Shown here: positions 29,294 through 40,111 of the stretch, piece by piece
Position numbering within the stretch: the first letter of the stretch is position 1
Layout of the letters: each line of letters starts with the position of its first letter
Assembly: GCA_022059125.1 (NCBI GenBank)
Contig: JAEUWY010000013.1
Coordinates: forward strand, 992,001-1,056,000
Origin: Corynespora cassiicola
Lineage: Eukaryota > Ascomycota > Dothideomycetes > Pleosporales > Corynesporascaceae
DNA length: 64,000 nucleotides
Direction of reading: 5' to 3'
Made by a program: the position numbers and the translations under genes
The notes under the pieces: generated by a model
What the model was told of the DNA's origin: nothing
Database searches by the model: none
Seen by the model: the letters and a program-made list of their open reading frames with translations, nothing else

Positions 29294-32200
29294 TCAGGCC
29301 TTCAATATCTCAACAATCTTGCTTTTAGCTTGCTTCACTTTCAACGTAGCCCTAAGATCAGCTTCAGTGCAACAGACCTTGACCAACTCCTGCAACTTAC
29401 GCCGCTCTGCGTGGGCTATATCGATTTTTATGAGGAATTGTCGGGCGGCGTTCTCCATTTCGTATTCGCAATAGGTGCAATACCAATTGGTCACTTTGTT
29501 ATAGCCAAGGGATGAGATGCACGGACGGTGGAAGGACTTCATCGTACAGGCCTTGTAGTTGCACATCACCGTCTCTTGGTAGCCCGGCTCTCTCGTGTCA
29601 ACATCGCGCGCACAGTAGCATACGTAAGGAACATTACGACGCTCAAATTCCGTAACTTGAACCCGGCGAAGTTCATCTGCAGTGATGGGTATGGCCATAT
29701 GCGAGTTGATTTCCACAAGTTCTTTCCAACTGATCTCCTGCTGAAGTAGAGGCGTGGTTACATTAGTCTCCATGTACTCATGGAGGTCATGGAAGAATCG
29801 AGTCGGCATGTGAGCAGGATTGTTAAAGTGAAGATAATCCTTGATATCATCGTCGACAAGAAGCAGCCGATTGCGGAAGCGCTCGATTGATTGAAACTGG
29901 TGGATCAGCTTCTGCCCACGAATTCGATTGAATGGACCAATGAATTGGGGGTGGTCATGAGGAAACGCCACAAAACACCTGTCAATAAGCGGATCGACGC
30001 ATTCACAATGAGGCGGATGATAGAGGCAGTCCGGGATCGAATTCGAACACCTGAGCGTAAAAAGAAGATTAGCGTACCATGCAATGGAAAGAAAAGAGGC
30101 CCCATGTAACGATGGATAATGAGGGAGGGTAATACGAACCATGAACAGGAAGTATCTGGCGTACATGTCGGGTGGAGATCCACAGCTGGATTGCTCAGCT
30201 GATCTAGACTAAACTCTTTCGTATATGATTTCCACATCACATGGCGGTTATTGGTTGTAACCTGAGGTGACCGGGATTCATTGGTTGAAGCAGCACAAAG
30301 CTTCAGGGAGGAGGGAGGAGATGGGGGCAGGGTAAATCCTCTGACTGAATGAGCAAGTGGAGGAGTATCCATGGTGACACCATCGAAATTTGTAGCTGAC
30401 GTCTTTCCAGATGGGGTATCGTGCTCCAAGACGACTGTGTTGGAATCCTGAGAGTGGGGGGATTCTGTTGATGATTGCTTACAGTCCAGGGGAGAGTGGC
30501 TGTTGTCGCCAGGCTCAAACTCTTCGTCATGATCCTGCACAACTTTGGCTTCGTCGAACTCTCCCGGTTGATCTGAAGCTTTCTTGGCCTTTCGCTTTGC
30601 CTCACGCTTTCGCTTCTTAAGCTTCTTCTGAGACACAGCAGGATGGGCAATGACAAGTGTCTTGATAACCTCGGGTTCGAATTTGGGTTCAAGTTCAAGA
30701 TTGGTTGGGTTCACAACAAGTGCCTGCAGCTGTGGCTTTGGCCCCGGAACATCGGAACTGAATTTTGCTGGCATTGGCGATTCGAAAGCATTTGATGGTG
30801 CCTGAAGAAGCTCAAGAGATGTTGATGTGCAGGCTGGCTCAGGCATGCGCTCCGACAACCTTGTCCTTGACTTTGCTTTACTGGCCTTTCTAACAACCTC
30901 CTGCCACGCTCCAGTTTCAGAGAGAGACTCGGTATTCAAAGGCAGCTGATGTCTCGCTCGAATCTCGTTTTCCGAGATGAGCCGGAGCGAACGAGGTGCA
31001 GCCCCACGATGAACAGTTCGATGCCTCGTAGACATGGTGCTGATGGCGACGACATCACGCCGCTGGCCATGTTCATCAATGACTTTGTGGTGCTGAGTGA
31101 GGTGCCTCAGGTCAGGGCCACTGAAATCTACTGGCTGCCTTGGATGCTCCTTGTTTGTATCAGTGGTCGACGCCGGCATAAGTTCGGAGGAGTTGGGGGG
31201 TTCGGGGGAAACGATGCGTTCGCCTGTCTTCCAGTCCCTGTTGGCGTATCTCTCCCCAACAATATTCACAGAGGTTCGATTAGTATAGCGCATGTACGCC
31301 GCTCTCCTCATGCGTGTCTCCATGTCTTCCTTCTTGATTAGCACCAGGTCCTCCACGACGGCCGCCTTGAATTCGCCGAGCAAGTCCTTGAAAAACCGCA
31401 ACTCCTTCTTTTGGAAGCCACGGCTCCCATCGATTTGTCTGGGCAGATCGGTGAGCTTGAGGGCATCCAGGATGCGGGCCATCTCGGCATCGAAATCGAC
31501 ATTGGCATCTTCGAAGCGAGCGAACTTCTTGAGGAGGTGGCGCTTGACACCGATGCTGTACACGTGGGCGTTGAAGCGGAGGTTGTCTTCGATCTCGGCA
31601 ATTTCGTCAATGCTGTTTGGGCCGTTGGCGAGGTCGTCGGGTGCGTCGTGCTTGGGATGAAGGACGGCTGCAATGTAGATGATCTCGTCGGTGGTCACCA
31701 CCTTGGGCCTGCTTGCAGCTTTTGCGAGCTTCTTCTGCTCCTTGCGCTCTCTCTTGGAGAGGGTCGGAGATTCGATCAGAGAGTCTGCAATGGAGCTTGT
31801 GTCCCCGGCCGAGCCCAAGTCAACGTCGACGTTGTCGTCGTTGTCGTCGTCATCATCATCATCGTCGTTGCGGTCGTGCTCGTCGGCGGCATGGCCACTC
31901 AGGCTCTGTCTGTCAAGCACATGGCCTGTGGGGATCAGGTATGTGGCGACGCCGCAGAGCCTGTGGATGGAGCGCAGGAGCTCGGCGATGGCCATGTGTC
32001 TCTTGTGGTGGGCCTCGTCGGAGCCAATGCAGGCAGCACAGCAGTGGGCACGGCCGCGCATGAACATGGCCTGGTGGTAGCGGTGGCATGGCTCGGCGTG
32101 AGGGCCATAGCAGGATGACCGGGCGCCGGGGTGGTTCAAGGGGCGATCGCAGTAGCCGCAATGGTGCTCTGCAGAGAGGTTAGTAAGCTGAGGTTAGATG

Positions 32201-32295
32201 GGTTGGCTCTGGGAAGCCTGGGCGTGAGGTGTTGAGATGCGATGGAACTCACCAAGGTTGGAGCTGTCTTCCCAACGAAAGAGTAGTGCGGCCAT
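29294..32295 (-). CDS. PHD-type zinc-finger protein with N-terminal Cys/His-rich module
   Basis: Model: exons 32295-32253, 32168-30140 and 30050-29294 (introns 84 and 89 nt), 2829 nt, 942 residues. Exon 1 encodes MAALLFRWEDSSNL. Exon 2 opens with a Cys/His-rich module (HHCGYCDRPLNHPG, CYGPHAEPCHRYHQ, HCCAACIG) that may bind zinc. An Asp-rich run (DDDDDDDNDDNVDVD), a helical block with LGEFKAAVVEDLVLIKKEDM, and long basic and Ser/Pro-rich linkers follow. The C-terminal third has PPHCECVDPLIDRCF and then a PHD-like finger: VCYCARDVD ... VMCNYKAC ... FHRPC ... WYCTYC, a C-C-C-C-H-C-C-C layout. It is probably nuclear and could read chromatin. The second intron uses a weak GTTCGT donor, chosen because it alone joins the frames in phase. 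Confidence 0.7.
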
Positions 32296-32728
32296 TTTTG
32301 GGGGGAGGAGCGGATGATGGGATGTGACGAGAACGCCTGCCGTGAAGGACCTGGTGCGGTGCAGTGTAGTGGGCAGGAGTATTAGTAGTAGGAGGAGGGG
32401 AGTTTGTATGTGTGTGTGTGTGTGTGTGGAAGTGGGAGGGAAGTGCGAGGTGGGAGAAGTGGGCGGCGACAGTCGACGGGCTCCAAGTGAAATGGGCGCG
32501 CGGCTTCCACGGTCGCTGGCACGCTGGGAGACGCACCGGGAGAGCTTTCACGCATGGGAAGGGAAATCCTGAAGGAAAATAAAGGATAAAATTCAGGAGC
32601 AATAAACGCAAAAATCGAGGCCTATTCTGGGCTGCTGCATCCGAGCTGTAATGACAGGATATGGTCGTTTGCCTTCATCCTCCACCGACACCTACCTACC
32701 AGGTACCTACCTACCTACCGCCCGCCTC
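32296..32728. other. intergenic with TG repeat
   Basis: Upstream region of the PHD gene and 3' flank of egt1. It contains a TG dinucleotide run and, near 32689-32720, repeated CTACCTAC/CTACCTACC units. Confidence 0.5.
32408..32428. repeat. (TG)n microsatellite
   Basis: About ten TG units in noncoding DNA, 113-133 bp upstream of the minus-strand ATG at 32295. Confidence 0.9.
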
Positions 32729-35700
32729 TCAAACACTTTGGACGACCCGAGCACCGGCCCATACGTAGGGGTAATTTCGCTGGTACCAGTTTACACTGCC
32801 GACCGTTAGGTGCCACTCGTAGACCAGAATCCCCAACACGTCATGTGACTTACAAGCTCTTGCGCCCTGCAATGCGTGGGTGCGTGGCCCATGACCCGCC
32901 CAGCGTCACATTGTGCTTGCCGTCGAAGAAGTCGGCTTTTTTCGGTCAGCACCCCTCTTCCGCATGGCAGAGCCCTACATCACTCACCCGTGTATCCTGG
33001 ATAGAGCGGCATGGCTTCGAATCCTTTATGCTTCTCCAGTACAGTGCTGGTCCATTCCCACACGCCACCCAAGTCGGACTGTCCGCAGAGCTTGTTGCCC
33101 TTTTCGGCCACAGAGACTGGGTGCCAGTGCTGGAACCCCACGTTGGTCCCCTCCAAGTCTATGAAGAGGCTGCGTGGGTTGGGGCCAGACGCTGCACCAG
33201 AGTCGCCATTCAGGGAACCCCGTGATGGTGGCGACTCATCGACGCCGTTGTTGATGAGATGCCTGGTCCTTGTCAGTGTCTTTACATCTTATGTGTTACA
33301 TCAGGGTCTACTAACCCATTCACCGCTGGAATATTGTTCCCTAGCGCCTCGGCAAAATCCTGCGGCTCGCTCCTATCCACGTAGCTGTAGATGCTTCTGA
33401 CCTCTTCCATGGTAGGTATGCGCCCGCCCATCCATTGGGCGCAGCCTGCCAGTTCGTCATACGACGCTACCACCGGCCAGTCGAGGGCGTACCTGAGGGG
33501 GACCTCTCCATACACAGTACGCACATATTTGCCATGGATGACTGAAGTGCTACCGTCTGCGCCATTGACGCCATTCGTTCCGTTCATGCGGGGACCGTTG
33601 ATGACACTGTCCCTTTTTCCAGACGACGGGGGCTTTCCGTTCGCGTACGAGGCCTCACACCACGAGGCTGGCATGCCCGTGTTCCCAGTCTTGTTCAGGT
33701 ACTCGGCATATTCGCCGTTGGTGATGGGACGCGCTTTCGCACGGAATGCCTTTACATGGACACGTCGACGTGGGTGTTCATTATCCCATCCAAAATATTC
33801 TTCGCCGTCCCTTGCGAGACCAAGCTCAATGTCCGCCTCGGGAATGTTGAACCACTGGTTCTCAACGGTCATGGTGCTTGATTGATGGGCGAATGCCTCA
33901 AAGTCGGGCAACGTGGTTCCGGGAGGTGGAAGGACGTTCTCGCTCTGGATGAGCATATACAAGAGTGTTTCCAGGTGCATGGCCTCATGTTCAAAGCCAA
34001 GCCACAGGGCTCGAGATACCTTTTCATCACCCTGTGCAGCACCCGATTCATACAGTGACCTGGTCCTCTCTCTCACAGCGTCTTGGTATTGAAGAATCTC
34101 CTCGGCAGACGGCCATGAGTCAGGAATGGGACTGTGAGAATGACACTTCTCTGGATCATCCACGTCGGGGTCAATGCCCCGCTCGAAAATGTCCTGGTAG
34201 TTGGCAGGTTCCGTGGCTCTCTCTCCAGTCGCCCGAGTGAGATGGATATCCAAAAAGGTAGGGATGTGGCCAAGGTAAAAGATACAGGCATTGCGGAGCT
34301 TGATTGGTTTGGAGAGAAGCTCTTCTTCGGGGAGCATGTTGCGTGTCACGGCGTCCCATGCTGTCCACAAGTCCTGCCATTCGGTAAGCGAGGGAACCGC
34401 TTCCGCCGCATACTGTTCTGGTTTGACAGGGAAGAAGACTGTCGGCTTCGATATGAAGTGAAGCCCTAGATTGCAAAGTCAATGATTGAATCTTTACGTG
34501 AGAGAGCTCTGGTTTACTGACCGTATTGCCCTGTCGAATTGTAGTAGGCAGTGTTTTCGGCCAATCCCGTATCTGCCCACAGCTGTTTGATTTCCTCGGG
34601 GGAGAATTTGTAGCTTTCTTCGATTCGAATTCTCTCTCCCTTTTGAATGGAAACGCCGTCCACGACAACGTCCTTGAGCGGCGAAACGAATGCCTGATGG
34701 CGACCAGCATCTGCGTCATACTCTCCAATGGCCTTCCACTCGTCAAGATTAAACTGCGGCTTGTCCATAATCTTATTGGCATGCTTCAAGCCATTCATGG
34801 TGAAGTCATGAGTCACATCGTCACGGTCATTGTAGGCGCGGAATACCCGGTCGGGAATCTTGCATGAGTCGATACCGATAAGCATCGTATCGCCCGCTTT
34901 GATGGCATCGCGGAATCCCCGCAGAAATGGGGGCAATTCATGGCGTTTGAAATTGCCCAGGCTTGAGCCCAGCCAAAGAATCGTCTTTGGCTTGTCTCGA
35001 ATCTGTGAGGATTTCAGCCAGTCCAGAGCGTGGTCATAGGTGCCGTAAAGCCCAAAGCATTTGACATGCTTGTATCCCTCTGTTTGTCATGTCAGCCAGG
35101 ACAGCACATGCATGCATGCATAAGCAATAAATTGCCCTCTTGGGACTAGAGGTTTCGGGTAGCCATTAACGCAGGGCAACGTGAGGCCCCGCACGTGTAA
35201 CGTCCACCACCAGCCAAGCTCACTACCCGAAGACCACGTAGGCGGGGTATGGGGATAGTGTGAAAACAACCAAAGAAAAAAACAAAAAACAAAAGGGGAA
35301 CCGTGTGACGTACCGGTAGGGATTTCGGCAAAAGTTCTCTCCAGCTCAGGGAGGGATAAGTCAACAGCATAGTACTCGACGTCTTTGCCGAGACGGTCGA
35401 TGGCCTGTAACAAGATGTTGACTTTGCGCAAGTTGCTACAGAGCCATTAGTATGGGAAAAGCACGCGGCTGGTTTTGTCAAGTCCGGATAAGATCCTACC
35501 CGCTGCCAAGTTCGACTACGACGGAGCCGGGCTGGACGCGCTGCGCAATGCGGTCCGCATACTTCTCCAGGACTTCAATCTCGGCGTTTGTGAGATAATA
35601 CTCGTCCAAGTAGGTGATTTGCTCAAAGAGCTTCAGGCCCGCCTCGTCATAGAGCAAGAGGGTCGGCAGAGTCTTTTCCCCGCCATGATTTGGCCTGAGG

Positions 35701-35789
35701 CCCTTCTTGATGTCTTGGACGATGTCGAATTCGGCGGGGCCCGGTCGAATGTCGATGATCTTGGTCTTGGACATTCCACTGGACGCCAT
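32729..35789 (-). CDS. egt1: ergothioneine biosynthesis protein Egt1 (histidine betaine synthase / sulfoxide synthase fusion)
   Basis: Seven exons: 35789-35500, 35435-35314, 35079-34522, 34465-33316, 33262-32988, 32935-32854 and 32795-32729. They total 2544 nt, 847 residues, close to known fungal Egt1. The N-terminal EgtD-like SAM methyltransferase (about 1-325) has VVVELGSGNLRKVNILLQ and ILWLGSSLGNF and trimethylates histidine. A DinB-type segment with GFEHEAMHLET supplies iron ligands, and a formylglycine-generating-enzyme-like domain follows (DNEHPRRRVHVKAF; GGVWEWTST; LGGSWATHPRIAGRK; NWYQRNYPYVWAGAR), forming the EgtB-like oxygenase that joins cysteine to hercynine. The 234-nt intron (35313-35080) is unusually long here. 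An earlier in-frame ATG at 35870 would add 27 residues. Cytosolic; the Egt2 lyase is not in the window. Confidence 0.93.
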
Positions 35790-38095
35790 GATCTTGTATT
35801 GGGCCGGATCGGTTTCGGGCGACGAAAGGTTCGGGGGAGGCGAGTTAAAGAGCATCTCGCGAGGCATGAGAAAGATTGCGTGATTAGTAGTGTGCAGATT
35901 CAATGGAGGATCGCTAGGTACGGCAGAGGTGAAGGGACAGGCGGTGATGGATCCGGTCAAAGTTTATGGGATAGCAGGCAAGAAGTGGGCCGTCAGTGAC
36001 CAGGAACAGGAAAGCCAATTGTCAGGGTGAAAATATGAACTAAAGAAAACGGGACAAATCAAGGTCCCTGAAGGCTTCACGGTCCGGCATGGTACGTTGG
36101 AAGTGCTTATTCGTTGCCACACGAGCAGGTGATTCCTCATCCAAAACCCCACAGTCATCACCACGCCGGTCGGCTCATGCACACACTCTCGCTCACACAC
36201 ATTCATAAGCTGGCTAGATCGTCACTGGACGGTAATACTCTGCTGCCGTGGCCGAACGATGACGTCGAGGGCAGTCATGGTGCAAGTAAGCGGGTCCAGG
36301 GGCGGCAGTGCCATTCGATGGTGCCAGTCGGTGGCATGTTTGGTGGAAAGCGAGCTAAGCGGGCCATGAGAGGCGCCATGCAAGGGCACATCCATCACAA
36401 ACGGGGCCACTCTTTTGGGTGGACCAGAACGCGTTTCCCGCCGGCGCTGCTGTTGCTGCTCCCAACTGCCCCTCAAGCTGGCGGCCGGGACCTCAAGCCC
36501 ACTGCGGGGTTCGATGGCTTGCAGAGCACATGGCGTCACGAAGGCTCTGGCCAAGGTGGACAAGGTGGACTGGGCGGGATGCTGTGTGCCTGAAAATGGC
36601 GTAGTGACATGTACATGGTGAGACTTGCGTCGTGGGCCACGACCGCGCGCGTCTCGTGAAGGGAATAGATGGGGACACGCGCGGGGTAGACTCTTCGGCA
36701 TTCGGGCCCCTTTGTGCCTCAGGGCACGGCTTAAGCCGAAACTGGCAAAGGGACGCGCAGACGGGAGGGCCGGCGTGGCAGGGCCTTAGCAATGCCGCTC
36801 GGTGCGGAAATTGAACATTTCTCCGCTGCGACGGAGAGATGGGATGGGATGGAATGCACTGGTGAGATGAGATGAGATGGGGACAGGTACCAGAGATCGG
36901 TTCCAGGAAGCGGTTTAGCGCCCGGATGAGCTGCTTGGCCGACGGAAGGCGCGGATCCCCTTCATCATTACCCCCCGGCCCAGTCCACCGGCCATGTCCG
37001 CCCTTTTCATCTTGATGTCGAGTGGCTGATCCGTTAAAGACGCAGAGCACAGCCCTCCGTCGCTGGCTTCCAGGGCGCTCCTTACTTTCTGCTGTCAACA
37101 ACACCCATCCGACCCCTTGTCCACCTCACCTCCTAGAAGCTAACTTCTAGAACGTCTGACAACCACAGCTCCAAATACACTCGAGCTCTCTGACCAGACC
37201 ATCTCTCATGCTTGGTCCTCATCGACATGAAGATCCACGCAATATATCTAATTAGGCTACAACCAACCCCAATATCAGCGGTGCCATCGCTTATTCCGAA
37301 TCCATCACATTGAAAGAAGATTGCAACACCGAGTGTTCTTTGAGCTTCGAGGATTTTGCCATTTCGGGAAATTGATGTACCTGCAGGAAACACATGGCAG
37401 AGCAGTAATCTGCGTGATGTGCGCCAACCTCAGGGTTCCGCCCCTTTCTGATCGAATCCTATCCGTCCTCGACCTGTCTGAATCAACGCCTCCAACTTGG
37501 CAAGCAAACGAGTTCCAATGCACATTTCTTGACCACGTCTCCCAAGCAAGTCCTTGGACCAAGGGACATTTGACTTGTGGTGCTTGTATGAGTATGTCTA
37601 GACAACGACTTACTTGAACATGGCTTTGTCCGAGGCGTGACCCTTGTTCTACCGCTTGTCAAAAAAGAATAAAGTCGAGGCAATACGTATGTCTAGCTCT
37701 TCGAAATCTCCACTGCCCACCGATTCATTCATACAACCCAGCGGCGTGGGTCAGAAGGATGGCCATCGACGGCCGAGGCGGCGCCTTGCTGATTGTTCCC
37801 GCATGGGTGTCAATCAGGCGGGTAAGCCACGTGGAATGCACAAAGAGTCCTAGTCCATACGGAATGGACCATCCATGTGCACGGTCGCAGAGGCCAGTTC
37901 GCACCAGGTCAAAGAAATCATCCTGAGTTGAACCCAATCGCTCCTCCCAGCCAGGTCTACTGGCTGGAGGATGCCGCATCACAATAATAACCAGGACATC
38001 CCTTTGATGGCCCGGCGCCCTGGCTGTAGGTCCCGAAATGTATATCTCTTGATCCGCTTCGCAGCTACCACTTGCACAGTCCAGTGATCTACGCC
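35790..38095. other. large intergenic region
   Basis: 2.3 kb without a supported gene. It holds the egt1 promoter side and the 5' region of the gene at 38096. Minor repeats include GGGAT/GAGAT units at 36838-36880 and a short inverted repeat TAGAAG-CTAA-CTTCTA near 37135-37150. Several overlapping short frames on both strands show no family pattern. Confidence 0.5.
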
Positions 38096-39094
38096 ATGGA
38101 CCATGGGGCCCTGCCAGCTCTCCCCTGTCCGCCTCACCCAGTATCCGGGTACGTTGATGCCTTTGTGTACATGCCACAGGCCGCCCATGACGTGCGCGAA
38201 TGCGTCGTCATGTTGGATGGTCTAGTGAGCCAGAAGAGATATCTCGAGGGACAGCTATCCAAGACGGTCACGACGTTGAATGCACTGCGAGATCGTCAAA
38301 CTCGAAATGAACAGGCTCTACGACTCAACCCAAGCCCCCGCTCGAAGAAGAAGAAGATGCAGCAGAACAGGTGGAGGACGGACAAGACCATCAAGACGTG
38401 TGAAAACGAGGAGAGGGTCCTTCTGGACTGCTTGCACGTGTGCAAGAGCAACATGCACACGCTAGCGAGGCTCATGAACCCGCCAGACCTGTCGTCGTCG
38501 GCGGCGGTGGAACACCACTCCAGCACGTCCAAGGGCTCGTACGAGGGCTCTGAAGCGACCGAATTCGATTGGAACGGATGGACGGACAGCAGCCCCTTGT
38601 CCCCATTCCAGAAGAAGCGACAGCTGCCGGTCACGCTGGACGAGATGCCGCCCGAAGAGAGGGTGGACGAACCAAAGGCCCACACGGAAGACGCGGCAGA
38701 GCGTGGACGGCCTCCCCCACTCCCATTGCGAAAACAGGAGTGTCGCATGGCAGCGCTGCGGCCGGTATCATCGCAGCCCTCATTGCTCAGCCCCGAGGCG
38801 GCCTCGTTCGAGCAAGCGGCAGCACCAGTAAGGCAGGACGAAGATCTGCCAAAGGCAATGGACAAGCTCAGCATATCGGGGCTGCTCGCATCCAAGTGCA
38901 TGCAGCATATACAGAAGCGATGGGTATCCGATGTGGCCACGGGCGATGCAGGCGGCTACCTGTCAGACCACGCACGGCCCGAGCTGGCAAACATGCGGGG
39001 GCGTGCGAGTTGGGGCGGGCCGGAGGGGCAGACCATGCAGGCAGGGCAGGGCAGGCGGCCAGCGGGCGCAGCTAGGAAGAGGCTCTCGGTATGA
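38096..39094 (+). CDS. hypothetical protein with N-terminal helical bundle and disordered tail
   Basis: Single exon, 332 residues from the ATG at 38096. Residues about 25-125 are helical and coiled-coil-like (LDGLVSQKRYLEGQLSKTVT, ENEERVLLDCLHVCKSNMHT) and contain a basic patch with a KKKK run that may be a nuclear signal. The remainder is Ser/Pro/Glu-rich and low complexity, with a possible short ordered segment SISGLLASKCMQHIQKRWVS. No family is recognised. Intron signals are absent and none is needed. Confidence 0.6.
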   Translation: MDHGALPALPCPPHPVSGYVDAFVYMPQAAHDVRECVVMLDGLVSQKRYLEGQLSKTVTTLNALRDRQTRNEQALRLNPSPRSKKKKMQQNRWRTDKTIKTCENEERVLLDCLHVCKSNMHTLARLMNPPDLSSSAAVEHHSSTSKGSYEGSEATEFDWNGWTDSSPLSPFQKKRQLPVTLDEMPPEERVDEPKAHTEDAAERGRPPPLPLRKQECRMAALRPVSSQPSLLSPEAASFEQAAAPVRQDEDLPKAMDKLSISGLLASKCMQHIQKRWVSDVATGDAGGYLSDHARPELANMRGRASWGGPEGQTMQAGQGRRPAGAARKRLSV

Positions 39095-40111
39095 CTATAG
39101 GGCAGGCAATCAAAGGGTGCATGTAGGCGGCTCCACGGTGCTGTATTGTTCTGCGAGGATGCTGCAGGCGGTGCAGGCGGTGCATGGCAAGGCGGCGAGG
39201 GGGCAAATGGGCACTGGCGAGGCGGCCGCGGGCACTGCCGTTGGCTGGGAATCGCATCCGGACATTTTCTGTCTGGGGGACAACGGGAGGCGATCGAGGT
39301 GTTGACACGATGTCGTGTTGGTGATTCCAAGACACGAGGGCGTCGTCACATGCAAGCGGCAGACACTGGAGGGTTGGTTGGGCGCGCGATTCCATGGAGC
39401 AGCAATGCATGGTAGGTATTCTTTCCTTGCAGCATACTGTCAGTAGAGAACAGCATGACTAGTTATAGAAATGTGATGTGATTCTTACCGCAGGGCTGGA
39501 ATGGGTGAGATGGAGGCCGGATGAAGTCATGTCAGGTGGGCCGGTGGGCAGGTGGACAGGCCCCACCAGCCACGGAAGTCGCCAGCGACCTCATAGCAGG
39601 CAGGAGCGGCAGCCGAGGCCACCGCACACCACACACTACACGCCTCCCATTTCTCTTTCTCTCTTACTCTCTCCCCTCTACCTGCCATCGTCTTTCCCTC
39701 TCCCCCCCTCCCCCTCCCCCTCCCCTTCAACACAAGTGCCGGAGTTCAACACTCCAGCCTGCATCCCATCCACCCGTTCACTGCCTTCTCCGCGGCTGGG
39801 CTTGCGGCTAGCCCGCCAGCTCCACCACACCTCCACCTGGATCCCAGCAGCCTACCAGCCTACGAGTCCACCACTGGTGCCCATACAGCGGGCCTGCGCG
39901 CTGCCGACTGCCAACTGCGGCGTGCCTGCAGCCATCGCGTAGCGTCCCGGCACACGTCCTTGCTGGGGGACCGCCTGAAGCCAGCGCTGCTGCTGTTGCT
40001 ATTGCTACTGCTGCTGCTGCTGCCCCATCCTCTCCCTCCCTCCCTCCCCTCCTCGACGTCAATTGCATTTCACTCCCCCCTCACCTCTCCGCCCGTCGCC
40101 CCTTCAACACC
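39095..40111. other. promoter and leader region of cho2
   Basis: 1 kb without a gene. Pyrimidine-rich blocks (39640-39735, 40020-40110) and a CTG-type trinucleotide run (39986-40023) precede the cho2 ATG, suggesting a long structured 5' leader. Confidence 0.5.
39986..40023 (+). repeat. CTG-rich trinucleotide run
   Basis: About twelve mostly CTG triplets with a few TTG, CTA and TTG variants, 90-125 bp before the cho2 start and probably within its 5' leader. Confidence 0.8.

Noticed and set aside
31411..32118. 235-codon plus-strand frame opposite the PHD protein
   Set aside because: Shadow of the sense gene, with a Val/Ile run caused by the Asp codons on the other strand.
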